From: Owenia fusiformis
Taxonomy: Eukaryota > Annelida > Polychaeta > Sabellida > Oweniidae
Reading direction: 5' to 3'
Assembly: GCA_903813345.2 (NCBI GenBank)
Contig: CAIIXF020000001.1
Coordinates: 27,767,915 to 27,831,914, forward strand
DNA: 64,000 nucleotides
Part shown: one piece after another, positions 46,021 to 58,527 of the stretch
How the letters are laid out: every line of letters begins with the position of its first letter
Position numbering within the stretch: the first letter of the stretch is position 1
The notes under the pieces: model-generated
Database searches by the model: none
Seen by the model: only the letters and a program-made list of their open reading frames with translations
Told to the model about the DNA's origin: nothing
Made by a program: the position numbers and the translations under genes

Positions 46021-46055
46021 ATTGAAATTGAAATTGAAAATTGAAAATTGAAAAT
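46021..46055. repeat. Microsatellite-like (ttgaaaa)n
   Basis: A run of attgaaattgaaattgaaaattg-type units, about 35 bp. Confidence 0.7.
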
Positions 46056-46338
46056 AATATGAAACTTTTCGATACCAGCCTGTGATCTAACACTTAGACT
46101 AATTTCACAATTGAATTTACTCATCAAGAATCTAACGGAAATTGTATTTTACATCACATAATAGTTGGTAAAGGCTGATGTTTTCGGCAAACGAATGACT
46201 GGGTTGAAGCCAAATGTATGTTTAATGATTATATTGTAATAAGGGACACTTTAATATATCTATAATATAATCTTATATATATTATATTGTGTTGTCTTTT
46301 ATAAACGTTCATTTACGCATTTTAGAGGATATGTTCTA

Positions 46339-47321
46339 CAGGGTGGTCCAAAAAAAGTGAACCCCTGCAACAGGCTATATTTTCCTTAATACTTGCATAA
46401 ATTGCCTCATATTATCACATGTTGTAGAGAAATGTCTAAAATTTTTGTTGATACAATAATTTATCCTCAGTCTTAAATTTTGAAGAAATTACAAGACTTA
46501 AACAAACATGCCTGAAAATTGGACTGTGCAGAATTTTACCATTGTAATTCGTGGAAATTGTCGAAACACGTAAGTTATTCTTAAAACAGCTTTCAGTTAA
46601 AATACAAGTTTGAAACCCTACCATATGACATATGGGATACTATTTGAGCAGAAAACACATTTCACACGTTCATTGATCATTTTGAAGCAGTTTTAACTGT
46701 TCAACAGTTAAGGGGCATGTTACCCACACAAATGGTTAGAGGGGGACAAAGTTGCCCCCTGTGACCTAGAATCCGAGAAGCCCTTCATCAAATAACTTTA
46801 GAAAATCAAAAGAAAATCTAATATTCAATGTTTTGAGCCATAATTCATTAGAATTGGTCCATGATTAATGAAGATATTGACATTTCAAGATCATATAGGG
46901 GTATGTTGCGATTTAACTGGAAAAAGTTTTCATCCATGGAAACTTAGAACATTTCTTTGGATCACAATATCTTTGCAACTATCAGAGGTAGGATGCTAGT
47001 TTTTATGCCATAATGTGCGCGATTCAAAACCAAACAAAGTTAAAAAATATTAGTTCATTTTGACTGCAGCTAATAAAATTATAAGTGAAAGGGTGTTGAA
47101 GGGTTTAAGAATTGAGGATGTTGAAAATCACATTTTATCCATTTTCAGTAACATTTGGTTAGGGCTTATAATTTCTGCAAATTGCAAGACTAAGAAAAAT
47201 GCATGGTACCAACAAAAACTTAAGACCTTTCTCTACAACATGTGAAAATATGAAAGGATTCATGAAGGGAATAAGGGAAATATGGCCCGTTGCAGGGGTT
47301 CACTTTTTTTGGACCACCCTG
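46339..47321. mobile_element. Non-autonomous mariner-like element with long TIRs
   Basis: TA flanks both ends. Termini CAGGGTGGTCCAAAAAAAGT and ACTTTTTTTGGACCACCCTG are perfect inverted repeats that continue through tgaacccctgcaac. Inner similarity between the arms extends, with decay, for about 200 bp (gacttaa/cagtctt motifs near tgttgatac/ggtaccaac). I see no transposase motif in the 983 bp. It is related in terminal style to the two mariner-like elements in the 210-bp satellite. Confidence 0.85.
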
Positions 47322-47323
47322 TA

Positions 47324-49030
47324 TATCTTCTCCCATCTTCTCTCATAGATACATTATGTTTTATTCATTGTCTGTGTCAATATACTTATTCTTTGAACTA
47401 AATCATGATCGACTACATTGATGCATGCTACACAGGATACGACTTATAGAAAAATAATGTAAAGAAATCTGGACCTTATCAAAAATTGAAGTTATGTTTG
47501 CATATGGAAAATACAATGCTGTCATTGTGGACAGATCGCTTTGAGAACCATACACTTTCCTTTCGTTTGACTTAGCTCTTAAAAGAGAGCTTCGTCTAGT
47601 TTAAAACCAGACTCTGAGAAAGAGTGATTGATGCATTCCGTCAAACTCCACGAAGATTATTTAATTTGAATTGCTTTGATTGGGATCTATGGGTTACTAA
47701 ATACTAACTGCACTTATATAATAATCATTGAACCACAGTGCGGATGTCCTATTTAGGTTTATAGATTGAAATAGACACATTTTTAATGTCTTCAAAAGTA
47801 ACGTTTTTTAAATCTTGAATAAATTACTGGGTGATTATAACCAAGTAACCGCGTTAAATGTCGTAGATATCAGTCAAACTCATATTTTAAGTGGCATATT
47901 GTCGGAGTGGTATCTGATCGGAGATTAATGATAATCTATAGTTCAAGCCAACCGACTCATATTTGTAATTTATTGTCTGTATTTAAATGATGGATAGGTT
48001 TTATCTATAACTAAGAAAATCTGGAGTCTGTTGCTTTTGCCTGTTTTCTTTATTCTTACTTTCTTCCTCCCTCCTACCCAAATTTCTCACCAACTAAAAC
48101 AGCTTACTTAAATCAACTTACATGGTTAACAAGGGAATCTTCCTGGGTTTCTGTTAAATTAGGTCAAATTTCTATCTAGGTCAAAGGTCAAATCAGTTTT
48201 CTCAGTTGTCCTTCAACATTTTTGCTCCTAGTTTTTTCATCATGTTTCTTGGGAAAAAATCAAGTCCGAAAGGCAAGTCATTTTTGATTACCTTTACCGT
48301 TTTAGAAATTAGTGTTAAAAAGTAGGTCAACAAAAAAGTTATGAAATCGCTATTTTGGTATCCGATGTTAAGTCAATTGGGCTGAAGAAATTGGTGAATT
48401 ATAGAAAAACGAGATTCAGACTGGATACAATAGAAGTTGACATCAAAATCTTCTTTGCTTTAAAATTTGGACACAAAAAGGCCTAAGTCAAAATCTAGGT
48501 CAAATTTATAGTTTTTCCTAATTTTTAGTTAAAATAAATTTTTAATTTTGTATTCGCGAACGGCTAGCGGCTACCGGGTGTATTCCGGTAGCTGCAATCT
48601 ATCGCATCAAACCCAACCGCTGACCTAAATAACGGGTGAATCTGTCGTTTTAGCAGAAAGTAACAAGACCTACGGTCTATTTGCTTATTCAGGTTGTCGT
48701 TATTTCAACTTCAAAATGATGGGTCAATTTATGAAATTAATAGGCGAGCCTGGAAGCTGACAGTCGAAAGTTGCATTTGCGAATACAAGCTAAGGCAGAC
48801 TCTATGGAAAGCTTCTCCATCACCGATTCTTCTTTTAGTTATATTTAATCTGTTATGCAGATCGGCGCAGCCTTGTGGCACACCATCTAAATATTGTGTT
48901 AAGATTTATGTAAACATATCGAGAATAAGAACACATAAACACGACTGAGATAAACATTTCAGGAGTTGATTGATGCCCATAAATCTATGTCACTAATGTT
49001 TGCAAAATTAATCCAATATTTTGATCAATT
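47324..49030. other. Intergenic stretch upstream of the VWA gene; no gene seen
   Basis: No exon could be supported. Near 48570-48592 is a short hairpin (gctaccgg...ccggtagc) in a locally GC-richer patch. The remainder is AT-rich with repeated aggtcaaa words at 48160-48510. Confidence 0.5.
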
Positions 49031-49031
49031 A

Positions 49032-49039
49032 TATAAATA
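49032..49039 (+). promoter_or_regulatory. TATA box of the VWA-domain gene
   Basis: TATAAATA lies about 120 bp upstream of a strong donor (CTAG|gtaagaa at 49153). That places a non-coding first exon at roughly 49062-49152. The first in-frame ATG lies in the next exon, so the leader is spliced. Confidence 0.55.
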
Positions 49040-49061
49040 CTACGACAATGTCGTTAGGTCT

Positions 49062-49152
49062 TCGCTGTTCCATTTCTTCTTGACCTAATCGGACACTCCA
49101 TAAGAAACTCAAGAAATATACCACCGAGAACTTCATTCAAGAGATACGCTAG
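49062..49152 (+). other. Predicted non-coding first exon of the VWA-domain gene
   Basis: It starts about 30 bp after the TATA box and ends at the consensus donor gtaagaa. It contains no ATG in the frame needed downstream. The next acceptor is ttactcttcag at 49568-49578, two bases before the start codon. The 5' end is inferred. Confidence 0.5.
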
Positions 49153-49580
49153 GTAAGAAGTTTTCTTTAGAGTAGAACATTTGTTAATTGATTGAAAATT
49201 ATTTTAAAGGTATGTTGGAAATGCAAGGACTTGTTCATAGTTTTACATCATTGATAACAAAAATTGTGAAAACTTTATTTCCCTTCCAATATCACTTTAA
49301 TATTGGAATAAAAAAGTAACACTATAGATCAAATAACGCACAAGTTAAAAAACTGCTTTTGTGTTTGCTTAGAATAAATAAATCAAGATTTTTTTTAGAA
49401 AAATTATTATTATACCAGGTATTTATGCAATTACTATATTCAGAAAATCTTGATCTTAATGAAATGGTTAATCGGCTATGTTAAACATATTTTGACTATG
49501 CTTGTCCATGTGTAATAAATGTGTAAAGTCGTGTACTCCCATGGAGGAAATGGTCACAGGACATTCTTTACTCTTCAGAG

Positions 49581-52500
49581 ATGGGGACCTACATTTTCCA
49601 TGCACTCGCTATGCTGGTATGCGCTTTGGGGACCGATGCTAGACTCACGAAAGCATTCAGTTAGTATAAAAAATGAATAATAATATAGAAATGTCTTGTC
49701 TCCTACTAGGATCTCTAATCAAGATTTTTATACTACATTGTCCAGAACAGGGCCATGTTGACGCTTTCTCTACAACTGCCATCTAAAAGTCACAATATGT
49801 GTAAAAAAGAATGATATAACAAATCAAGTTGTTTACGGACATATATGCAATTTATTTTTTGAAGCGTGTGTCAAAAAGTGATCCTGAATTTGCCTGACAC
49901 ATCCCTGAAAACGTTCTTAGTGTAAACGTTATGGCAAATTATAAATTTATTTCAGACAGATTGGGGCAATTTACATTCAGCGATGTCTTGAATGATATGA
50001 GCGACCGTGGTGTAGGTGAGTAGAACGGAGACCTTGTCACGGGCTCTTCGCAAGATTTGCGTTTGCGTTGCGTCTTATTACAGGCTTGTCGCAACGCAGA
50101 TCGCATTTAGTAAATGGTAGTTTACCGCATGCGATCGCAAAAATGTAGACTCCAACTAAATTAGCGGAAAATCAAATTAATAATGTGTCACTCAATTTGA
50201 TTGGTTTGATATTGACAGAAAGTGACAAGATCACTATGTATTCTAACTTTAGAATCAGTTTTATCACGCCTTACCATCAACAAAATATACCGTTACATAC
50301 TATTTAGCTGTACGTTGTCATATGTTAACGATTCGAAGCAAAAACAGTGAGGTTAATTTAAAAGATTTATCTGAGAAAAATGTTGAAGTGTTTTCTCCTG
50401 ACAAGACTTCTAACCTTCTAGTTAGCAGGTTAACAGTGTTCTAAGTAATTCCGACCACATAATTGGCCGATTGAAAAATGTTGGTTATGTTCACATTTTC
50501 ATTATTCATTTTTTCCCTAGCGTCTGAGTGTCGATTATTTTTTATGAGAATATGCTTCTATAACTACACAATTTAGGACGGAGGAAGATGGAATATAAAT
50601 TCTATTGACGTTTTGAATTGGCTAATCTAAAAGATGAGAATTGTACGTTATCAACTCGAGTAAACGTTACATATTTAAATGCAATTAACGAGATGCAATA
50701 TAATTTAATTTCAAAATACATAAGGGGCATTAATGAGTATCAATTGTTCTTCAAATCACGTGTTCAAGTATCTCTAGTACAGGTGGTGTTTTTTGTAAAT
50801 ATTTTGGTTACTGCCATATTTTGGCGATTATTTGTAATATTTCCGTATTTTACGTGTTTTACACTCAAAGACAGAGCCAACAATCCTCATTGGAGGAGCC
50901 ATTAGCGGGTTAACTAAGAATATTTTATTCGTCGATGTTTTACATTATATATTGGCCAGACAAATGACAGACAGTTAAATGCTATTTTATGTACAAAACG
51001 TGTTGGTGTGATGATTAGTATGTGAGAATGGGATGTTAATGCTATATCTGAAAGGTCAAAAAAGTTCTAGGTTTACTCAAGATAAAATAACATAATTGTT
51101 CAAACCAAGATTTCCCTAATAATTGTTAAATATAAGATCGATTGAGTTCATACCTTTTTTTGTCAAAAGAACGCATGAATAATTTCAGTACACAAGATTA
51201 TTTCTGAAAAGCCCCGACAGTTTGGGGGAATTCTGAAGATAGCATTGGGGGATGCCGAACATAAGATTTAAGCAGCTGCCTATATGTCAAACTCGGCAAA
51301 TGTCGTTTATATTGGTCTCATATGCTTAGAAAAATTCGCGGTCCCAAGATGATCCATTATAATCATTCCTAGAAAGGGGTAAATGTCAGGCTATGGACTA
51401 CAAAAGATTTGATCATATTGGGGACAAGTTTGTGGATAGTTATTACATCTCAACTCGTCCTAAATTGTGTAGTTAGAGAAGCATATTCTTATAAAAATAA
51501 GCGACACTCTCAGATGTTGGAGGGACGTACTGTAAGGAAACATTGTCATGATTTTAAAAGATCGCGAGTGGGGACATTCGAAACCGGATAATTAATTATA
51601 ATATTTGGGGGATTTGTTTGCTTGATTGTTTGAATGTGTTATTCTTTTTTCAGAATGCACTTCTGGTACACGATACAAGTATGCCGAAACATCGTGTTCT
51701 TATTTAGAGTGCTTTGATAGCAAATATGAATTGGTGAGATGCCCGGATGGACAGGGAGTCTCTGACAAATTTGAAAACACACTCACATCTCAGACATTAC
51801 CTTGCTCCAAACCACTTCCGTATTGTAGATTATCATTAGCGGAAAAGGGTTTACGTAAGTCAAAATCTGTATGGTGAACCAAATATTCTTACTCCTGTTT
51901 CACGTTTAAATTGATAACTACATGTACCATATTTGTTTAATTTTTTAAGGAGTCCAATTCCGAAAACTATCGGACGATACTGTTAGATTTTGGATCATGG
52001 CCTATATACTATTATAAAGATGAAAGATGTGTACATTCGTTTATTTCAGCAATTTCAGTAACAGAGGTTTGTGGCATTGATCTAAATTTTGTCGTCGACA
52101 TGTCATTTTCCATCAGTGACGTTAACAAAATGAAAGTTCGGTCCTTTATCTTGAATCTTGTGAAAAAACTTAAGCTGGGACCTGCATTTACATTGCTATC
52201 AGGATCGACGTATGGGGCTTCAACTCACTCGTTTCTGGAATTCAGCACGTACAACGCTGGAAGCTCAGTAAGTTTATCAGCTGTCTGATCGGTTTGAAGA
52301 AAAAGATAATGTATGTATTACCACCTTGCCGGGCCTGTTTTAGGTAGTAATGCTTAGTTTGGAAGGATTTTATCTTATGATATTGACCTGAGCAATATGT
52401 GTAGTCACAATGGCGGGCCAAAGTGGCGGGCCAATATCGGATTTACAGCCCGGCAATGTTCCCCGGGAAAGGAAACTAGATATCATTAAAGGTGCAACAA

Positions 52501-54030
52501 TTACTGTAGGGGGGGGGGGGGCATTCAATGACCATCGACCAGTTTCAAAATATATGTTTGAATATTTCATCAAGACTAACATATATTTTCATAACCTACA
52601 AAGAAACCTCCTGGATGAACATTATTTCAGCTATAGCTGATATTCCTCTTGAAACGTGGTGAATCTTACAAATCGATAAGTGGGACTCCCATAGAAACAG
52701 AATTTAGACTTCTTAATGCTGAAATTAATAGTTAATCAATACATTTTAAGAAAATAGGTATGTCAAAGAAGGTGTAAAGCCATTTATTGACCTGATAGCT
52801 CAGAAAAAATGAAAAAATTTCTCTCTACAGTCCTTGTTGCCCCTTTAATTGCCAACTGTAATTGCGTATAATTTTTGTTCAGTGGCAGTCCGTTCTTGCT
52901 ATTTCAGCCCTGGGCATAAATGGTAGTAATAATACTAGCCAAGATTTGCCAAGGAGTTAATTTCTTTAAAAAAAGGAGGGGGTCTATTTTGCCAACTTTG
53001 GCCCAAAATGGCCAAAATCACTCAGAATGGTGAGAAACAGCTTCATTTTGTAAGAATCGAACCCCCGCTGGCTCCCCCTAGCTACGGGCCTGACGGTCAA
53101 TCTCTAAATGTAAAAAGCAACAGAAAACGTGAAATGATTCTGCAGCCTTGGTGAAATATTGATGTTTGGTTGAAATCTAGCCATATCCTTATAATTTTCT
53201 CCAAAGCCTGCCAATCTTCTTGCAAATATGATTCTATTAGTGTATATATCTGTAATTTCTGTTATGTAGATGATAAAGGCAATAAAAAATATGGAGACAC
53301 TTCCAAAGAAAGGTACATCTACATACCTCGCTTTAAAAGAGGCTAGAGAAGTACATTTAACAACTTCAAAAGGACGAAGGAAAGATAAAAAAGTAAGATT
53401 TGCTTCGTATTCTTCTTGATAGCATATATTTATAGAAAAGTTTTTCATCCAACATCTGTTGATTGCCATTCTAATATTTTCTCTATATATCGATAAACCT
53501 TGCCATCAAAATTTCAAAAAACGCGAATCATCCGTTCAACTTTTAGATTCAAGGGCAGACGATAACCAACATCTGATATTATTTTTGGCACGCAGGGTGA
53601 ATTACATGACGGCCATTCATTTTTCGATAAATCTTTTAGATGCATGTTTAATTTTAGGCTATTTTACTATGTGACACACTAAAAGTTTTACTTTTAGGCT
53701 GTGGTTATGGTGATGACTGATGGCGTTACTAACCCACTTGACAAGTCACCTACTACTATAGCGGAAGCCAAGAGACTGAAAGACCCAAAGAGCTACGAAC
53801 CAGGAGTTTCTGCACCTACGGTAGTTTTATTAGTGCTTCCCAATTCGAAAGGAGAGAAAGGAAGAGGGGTGTCACGAGCTGAATTGGAAAAATTGAGAGT
53901 CACAAGAGAGAAAGAATTCGCAGCGATCCCATCAGAGGGGAAAGAAAACCGATACAATCTCGACAGTTTTGATCAGCTTGAAGAGGTCATAAATCCAATC
54001 CTGCAATCGTCATGCAAAGCAGTAGAGTAA
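49581..54030 (+). CDS. Secreted protein with peritrophin-A-like Cys module and VWA domain (6 coding exons, 337 aa)
   Basis: Exons 49581-49659, 49956-50015, 51654-51854, 52050-52267, 53270-53392 and 53698-54030 join in phase (1014 nt including TAA). Seen: a signal peptide MGTYIFHALAMLVCALGTDA (about 1-20); six cysteines at about 48, 61, 66, 76, 97 and 104, spaced like a chitin-binding peritrophin-A (CBM14) module; then a von Willebrand A domain with MIDAS residues D-M-S-F-S (130-134), G-T-S-T (201-204) and T-D-G (234-236). Known: VWA MIDAS sites bind a divalent metal and protein ligands; molluscan Pif/BMSP shell proteins combine VWA and chitin-binding modules, though usually VWA first. Inferred: an extracellular or cuticle/shell matrix protein binding chitin. 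Exon 1's donor (gttagt) is weaker than the others. An intron carries a TTAA-flanked MITE. Confidence 0.82.
52490..52844. mobile_element. TTAA-flanked MITE in an intron of the VWA gene
   Basis: TTAA at 52486-52489 and 52845-52848 flank termini AGGTGCAACAATTACTGTAG and CTACAGTCCTTGTTGCCCCT, inverted repeats with about 4 mismatches in 20. A G-run of 14 lies just inside the left end. Confidence 0.65.
53010..53092. mobile_element. Possible hAT-like right terminus
   Basis: The end ctagctacgggcctg is the reverse complement of CAGGCCCGTAGC, a terminus common among animal hAT elements, preceded by a cccccgctggctccccc run. No matching left end was found. It lies in the same VWA-gene intron as the TTAA-flanked element. 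Confidence 0.35.
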
Positions 54031-55080
54031 TACTGTAATTTCACTGCAATCAAGAAATATCGATTTATAATGTAATAATTTTACCTCAATGTGATCGCAT
54101 AGATCTAGAATATATAACAATGAATTGTAGGCCTAACTTCCCAAATTCTCTCGTTATGTAGATTTTATACCGCTGATGAATTTAAGTACATCTAGGCCTA
54201 GTAGGTATTTTAACCATGGACGTATACCAACTAAAAGAACGATAAGGAGATAAAATGATTTAATATTCGCGAAAATATTGATGTTTGCAATATATGTGCT
54301 GTACACACTTCAATTGAATTCAGAAGTAAAATGAATGTGCTTTCAAAGTTCAAACTTAATTGCACAAGAACTCTTTCCAATGTTATTAGGAGAATTATTT
54401 GTTAGAATTGTGAAAAATCAACAATTCCAACGATTTCCCTCATTTTAACACATTTTCATATTTTTATATTATTTAATCAAACAGGACCTAAAGTGTTATT
54501 CTATACCAATTATCAGGCTACGTTACAAAGAACATAACAGTAATTCAAGAAAAGCAATGGCTTGTGGCCGCAGTACAGTTTATTGCAATGTGATGTAATT
54601 CAGGTACATGCAAACATGGACAGTAACACAATACGTAGGCGAGACACGCTGTTTTAAAAGAACGAGTTGCACGCAAGACATTAGACACTTATGAATATTC
54701 CATTAAAATGGACTCCTTCTGCAAAATTAGTTCTAATTAAGTCGATTGATTTTCGGAGTTGTTTACACCATTAAAACCTCAAAATTTTGAGGAGCTCTTA
54801 ATTGCAAGGCCTAAAAGGTATGCAACAACTCTTGGACCTATCGACTGTGTGATATAAAGTCTAGTAATGAAAGGAATTTACCTTGCGGAGCCAAGAGCCA
54901 GAATGATGTGTACAAACCTAACAACACAACTCACTAAACAGCTAATAACAATGCAGCTCGCAGCTGGATCAAAATCGTGTTCGATTTTCACGACAAATAC
55001 ATGTACTACACCCCACAATAACTATAGAAATTATTTATATTCTAAATTCGTAAACTCTACCGAATATAAATTACAAGTAT
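54031..55080. other. 3' flank of the VWA gene; no further gene seen
   Basis: AT-rich sequence. I see no canonical AATAAA close to the stop codon, so the transcript end is unresolved; the next such signals are those of the 49-bp satellite. Confidence 0.5.
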
Positions 55081-58000
55081 AGACATAATGCTGTATTTTC
55101 ATTGTAATAAACTTAATTACATTGTTAGTATACACGATGCTGTATTTTCAGTGTAATAAACTTTATTACATTGTTAGTAGACATGATGCTGTATTTTCAG
55201 TGTAATAAACTTTATTACATTGTTAGTAGACATAATGCTGTATTTTCATTGTAATAAACTTTATTACATTGATAGTAGACACGATGCTGTATTTTCAGTG
55301 TAATAAACTTTATTACATTGATAGTAGACACGATGCTGTATTTTCAGTGTAATAAACTTTATTACATTGTTAGTAGACACGATGCTGTATTTTCAGTGTA
55401 ATAAACTTTATTACATTGTTAGTAGACACGATGCTGTATTTTCAGTGTAATAAACTTTATTACATTGTTAGTAGACATAATGCTGTATTTTCATTGTAAT
55501 AAACTTTATTACATTGTTAGTAGACACGATGCTGTATTTTCAGTGTAATAAACTCTATTACATTGTTAGTAGACACGATGCTGTATTTTCAGTGTAATAA
55601 ACTTTATTACATTGTTAGTAGACATAATGCTGTATTTTCATTGTAATAAACTTTATTACATTGATAGTAGACACGATGCTGTATTTTCAGTGTAATAAAT
55701 TTTATTACATTGTTAGTAGACACGATGCTGAATTTTCAGTGTAATATACTTTATTACATTGTTAGTAGACACGATGCTGTATTTTCAGTGTAATAAACTT
55801 TATTACATTGTTAGTAGACACGATGCTGTATTTTCAGTGTAATAAACTTTATTACATTGTTAGTAGACACGATGCTGTATTTTCAGTGTAATAAACTTTA
55901 TTACATTGTTAGTAGACACGATGTTGTATTTTCAGTGTAATAAACTTTATTACATTGTTAGTAGACACGATGCTGTATTTTCAGTGTAATAAACTTTATT
56001 ACATTGTTAGTAGACACGAAGCTGTATTTTCAGTGTAATGAACTTTATTACATTGTTAGTAGACACGATGCTGTATTTTCAGTGTAATATACTTTATTAC
56101 ATTGTTAGTAGACACGATGCTGTATTTTCAGTCTAATAAACTTTATTACATTGTTAGTAGACACGATGCTGTATTTTCAGTGTAATATACTTTATTACAT
56201 TGTTAGTAGACACGATGCTGTATTTTCAGTGTAATAAACTTTATTACATTGTTAGTAGACATGATGCTGTATTTTCAGTGTAATAAACTTTATTACATTG
56301 TTAGTAGACATGATGCTGTATTCTCAGTGTAATAAACTTTATTACATTATTAGTAGACATGATGCTGTATTTTCAGTGTAATAAACTTTATTACATTGTT
56401 AGTAGACATGATATGCTATATTTTCAGTGTAATAAACTTTATTACATTGTTAGTAGACATGATGCTGTATTTTCAGTGTAATAAACTTTATTACATTGTT
56501 AGTAGACATGATATGCTGTATTTTCAGTGTAATAAACTTTATTACATTGTTAGTAGACACGATGCTGAATTTTCAGTGTAATATACTTTATTACATTGTT
56601 AGTAGACACGATGCGGTATTTTCAGTGTAATAAACTTTATTACATTGTTAGTAGACACGATGCTGTATTTTCAGTGTAATAAACTTTATTACATTGTTAG
56701 TAGACACGATGCTGTATTTTCAGTGTGATAAACTTTATTACATTGTTAGTAGACACGATGCTGTATTTTCAGTGTGATAAACTTTATTACATTGTTAGTA
56801 GACACGATGCTGTATTTTCAGTGTGATAAACTTTATTACATTGTTAGTAGACACGAAGTTGTATTTTCAGTGTAATAAACTTTATTACATTGTTAGTAGA
56901 CACGATGCTGTATTTTCAGTGTAATAAACTTTATTACATTGTTAGTAGACATGATATGCTATATTTTCAGTGTAATAAACTTTATTACATTGTTAGTAGA
57001 CATGATGCTGTATTTTCAGTGTAATAAACTTTATTACATTGTTAGTAGACATGATATGCTGTATTTTCAGTGTAATAAACTTTATTACATTGTTAGTAGA
57101 CACGATGCTGAATTTTCAGTGTAATATACTTTATTACATTGTTAGTAGACACGATGCGGTATTTTCAGTGTAATAAACTTTATTACATTGTTAGTAGACA
57201 CGATGCTGTATTTTCAGTGTAATAAACTTTATTACATTGTTAGTAGACACGATGCTGTATTTTCAGTGTGATAAACTTTATTACATTGTTAGTAGACACG
57301 ATGCTGTATTTTCAGTGTGATAAACTTTATTACATTGTTAGTAGACACGATGCTGTATTTTCAGTGTGATAAACTTTATTACATTGTTAGTAGACACGAA
57401 GTTGTATTTTCAGTGTAATAAACTTTATTACATTGTTAGTAGACACGATGCTGTATTTTCAGTGTAATAAACTTTATTACATTATAGACACGATGCTGTA
57501 TTTTCAGTGTGATAAACTTTATTACATTGTTAGTAGACACGATGCTGTATTTTCAGTGTAATAAACTTTATTACATTGTTAGTAGACATGATGCTGTATT
57601 TTCAGTGTAATGAACTTTATTACATTGTTAGTAGACACGATGCTGTATTTTCAGTGTAATATACTTTATTACATTGTTAGTAGACACGATGCTGTATTTT
57701 CAGTCTAATAAACTTTATTACATTGTTAGTAGACACGATGCTGTATTTTCAGTGTAATATACTTTATTACATTGTTAGTAGACACGATGCTGTATTTTCA
57801 GTGTAATAAACTTTATTACATTGTTAGTAGACATGATGCTGTATTTTCAGTGTAATAAACTTTATTACATTGTTAGTAGACATGATGCTGTATTCTCAGT
57901 GTAATAAACTTTATTACATTATTAGTAGACATGATGCTGTATTTTCAGTGTAATAAACTTTATTACATTGTTAGTAGACATGATATGCTGTATTTTCAGT

Positions 58001-58527
58001 GTAATAAACTTTATTACATTGTTAGTAGACATGATGCTGTATTTTCAGTGTAATAAACTTTATTACATTGTTAGTAGACATGATGCTGTATTCTCAGTGT
58101 AATAAACTTTATTACATTGTTAGTAGACATGATGCTGTATTCTCAGTGTAATAAACTTTATTACATTGTTAGTAGACATGATATGCTGTATTTTCAGTGT
58201 AATAAACTTTATTACATTGTTAGTAGACATGATGCTGTATTCTCAGTGTAATAAACTTTATTACATTGTTAGTAGACATGATATGCTGTATTTTCAGTGT
58301 AATAAACTTTATTACATTGTTAGTAGACATGATATGCTGTATTTTCAGTGTAATAAACTTTATTACATTGTTAGTAGACATGATGCTGTATTCTCAGTGT
58401 AATAAACTTTATTACATTGTTAGTAGACATGATATTCTGTATTTTCAGTGTAATAAACTTTATTACATTCACTGTTAGTAGACATGATATGCTGTATTTT
58501 CAGTGTAATAAACCTTATTACATTGAT
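55081..58527. repeat. 49-bp satellite, about 70 units, each a hairpin with AATAAA on both strands
   Basis: Head-to-tail units of the form agacacgatgctgtattttc + agtgtaataaactttattac + attgttagt; starts at 55277 and 55326 show the 49-bp period. Variants are catgatgctg, catgatatgctg (slightly longer) and single-base changes. Each unit holds a perfect palindrome, TGTAATAAA-C-TTTATTACA, so AATAAA occurs on both strands of almost every copy. The repeated open frames (VDMICYIFSVINFITL...) are satellite translations, not a gene. Confidence 0.97.
56396..57480. repeat. Higher-order repeat of 543 bp (11 units) within the 49-bp satellite
   Basis: The variant series catgatatgctata ... catgatgctg ... catgatatgctg ... 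acgatgctgaa ... acgatgcggt ... gtgtgata (three times) ... acgaagttg is repeated with an exact 543-bp offset (acgatgcggt at 56609 and 57152). Confidence 0.85.

Noticed and set aside
48694-48948. 84-codon frame upstream of the VWA promoter
   Set aside because: No ATG at the start, no splice context, no family resemblance.
50493-50530. Signal-like peptide beginning MLVMFTFSLFIFSLAS upstream of the Cys-module exon
   Set aside because: No donor of the required phase follows it; the only nearby gt gives phase 2 and breaks the next exon.
50618-50905. 95-codon frame in an intron of the VWA gene
   Set aside because: It starts without ATG, has no matching acceptor, and introduces no recognised domain.
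51409-51531. Open frame with a hydrophobic start (ILGTSLWIVITSQLVL) ending at a gtaagg donor, as a signal-peptide exon of the VWA gene
   Set aside because: It has no ATG before an in-frame TAG at 51370-51372, and its phase-0 end does not match the phase required by the exon at 51654. The exon at 49579-49659 fits both phase and start.
56396-58478. Repeated open frames of 60-78 codons in the 49-bp satellite
   Set aside because: They are translations of the tandem unit, repeat identically with it, and have no independent coding signature.
55081-58527. CRISPR-like array (regular repeats)
   Set aside because: Units abut directly without unique spacers, and the genome is a metazoan with introns.
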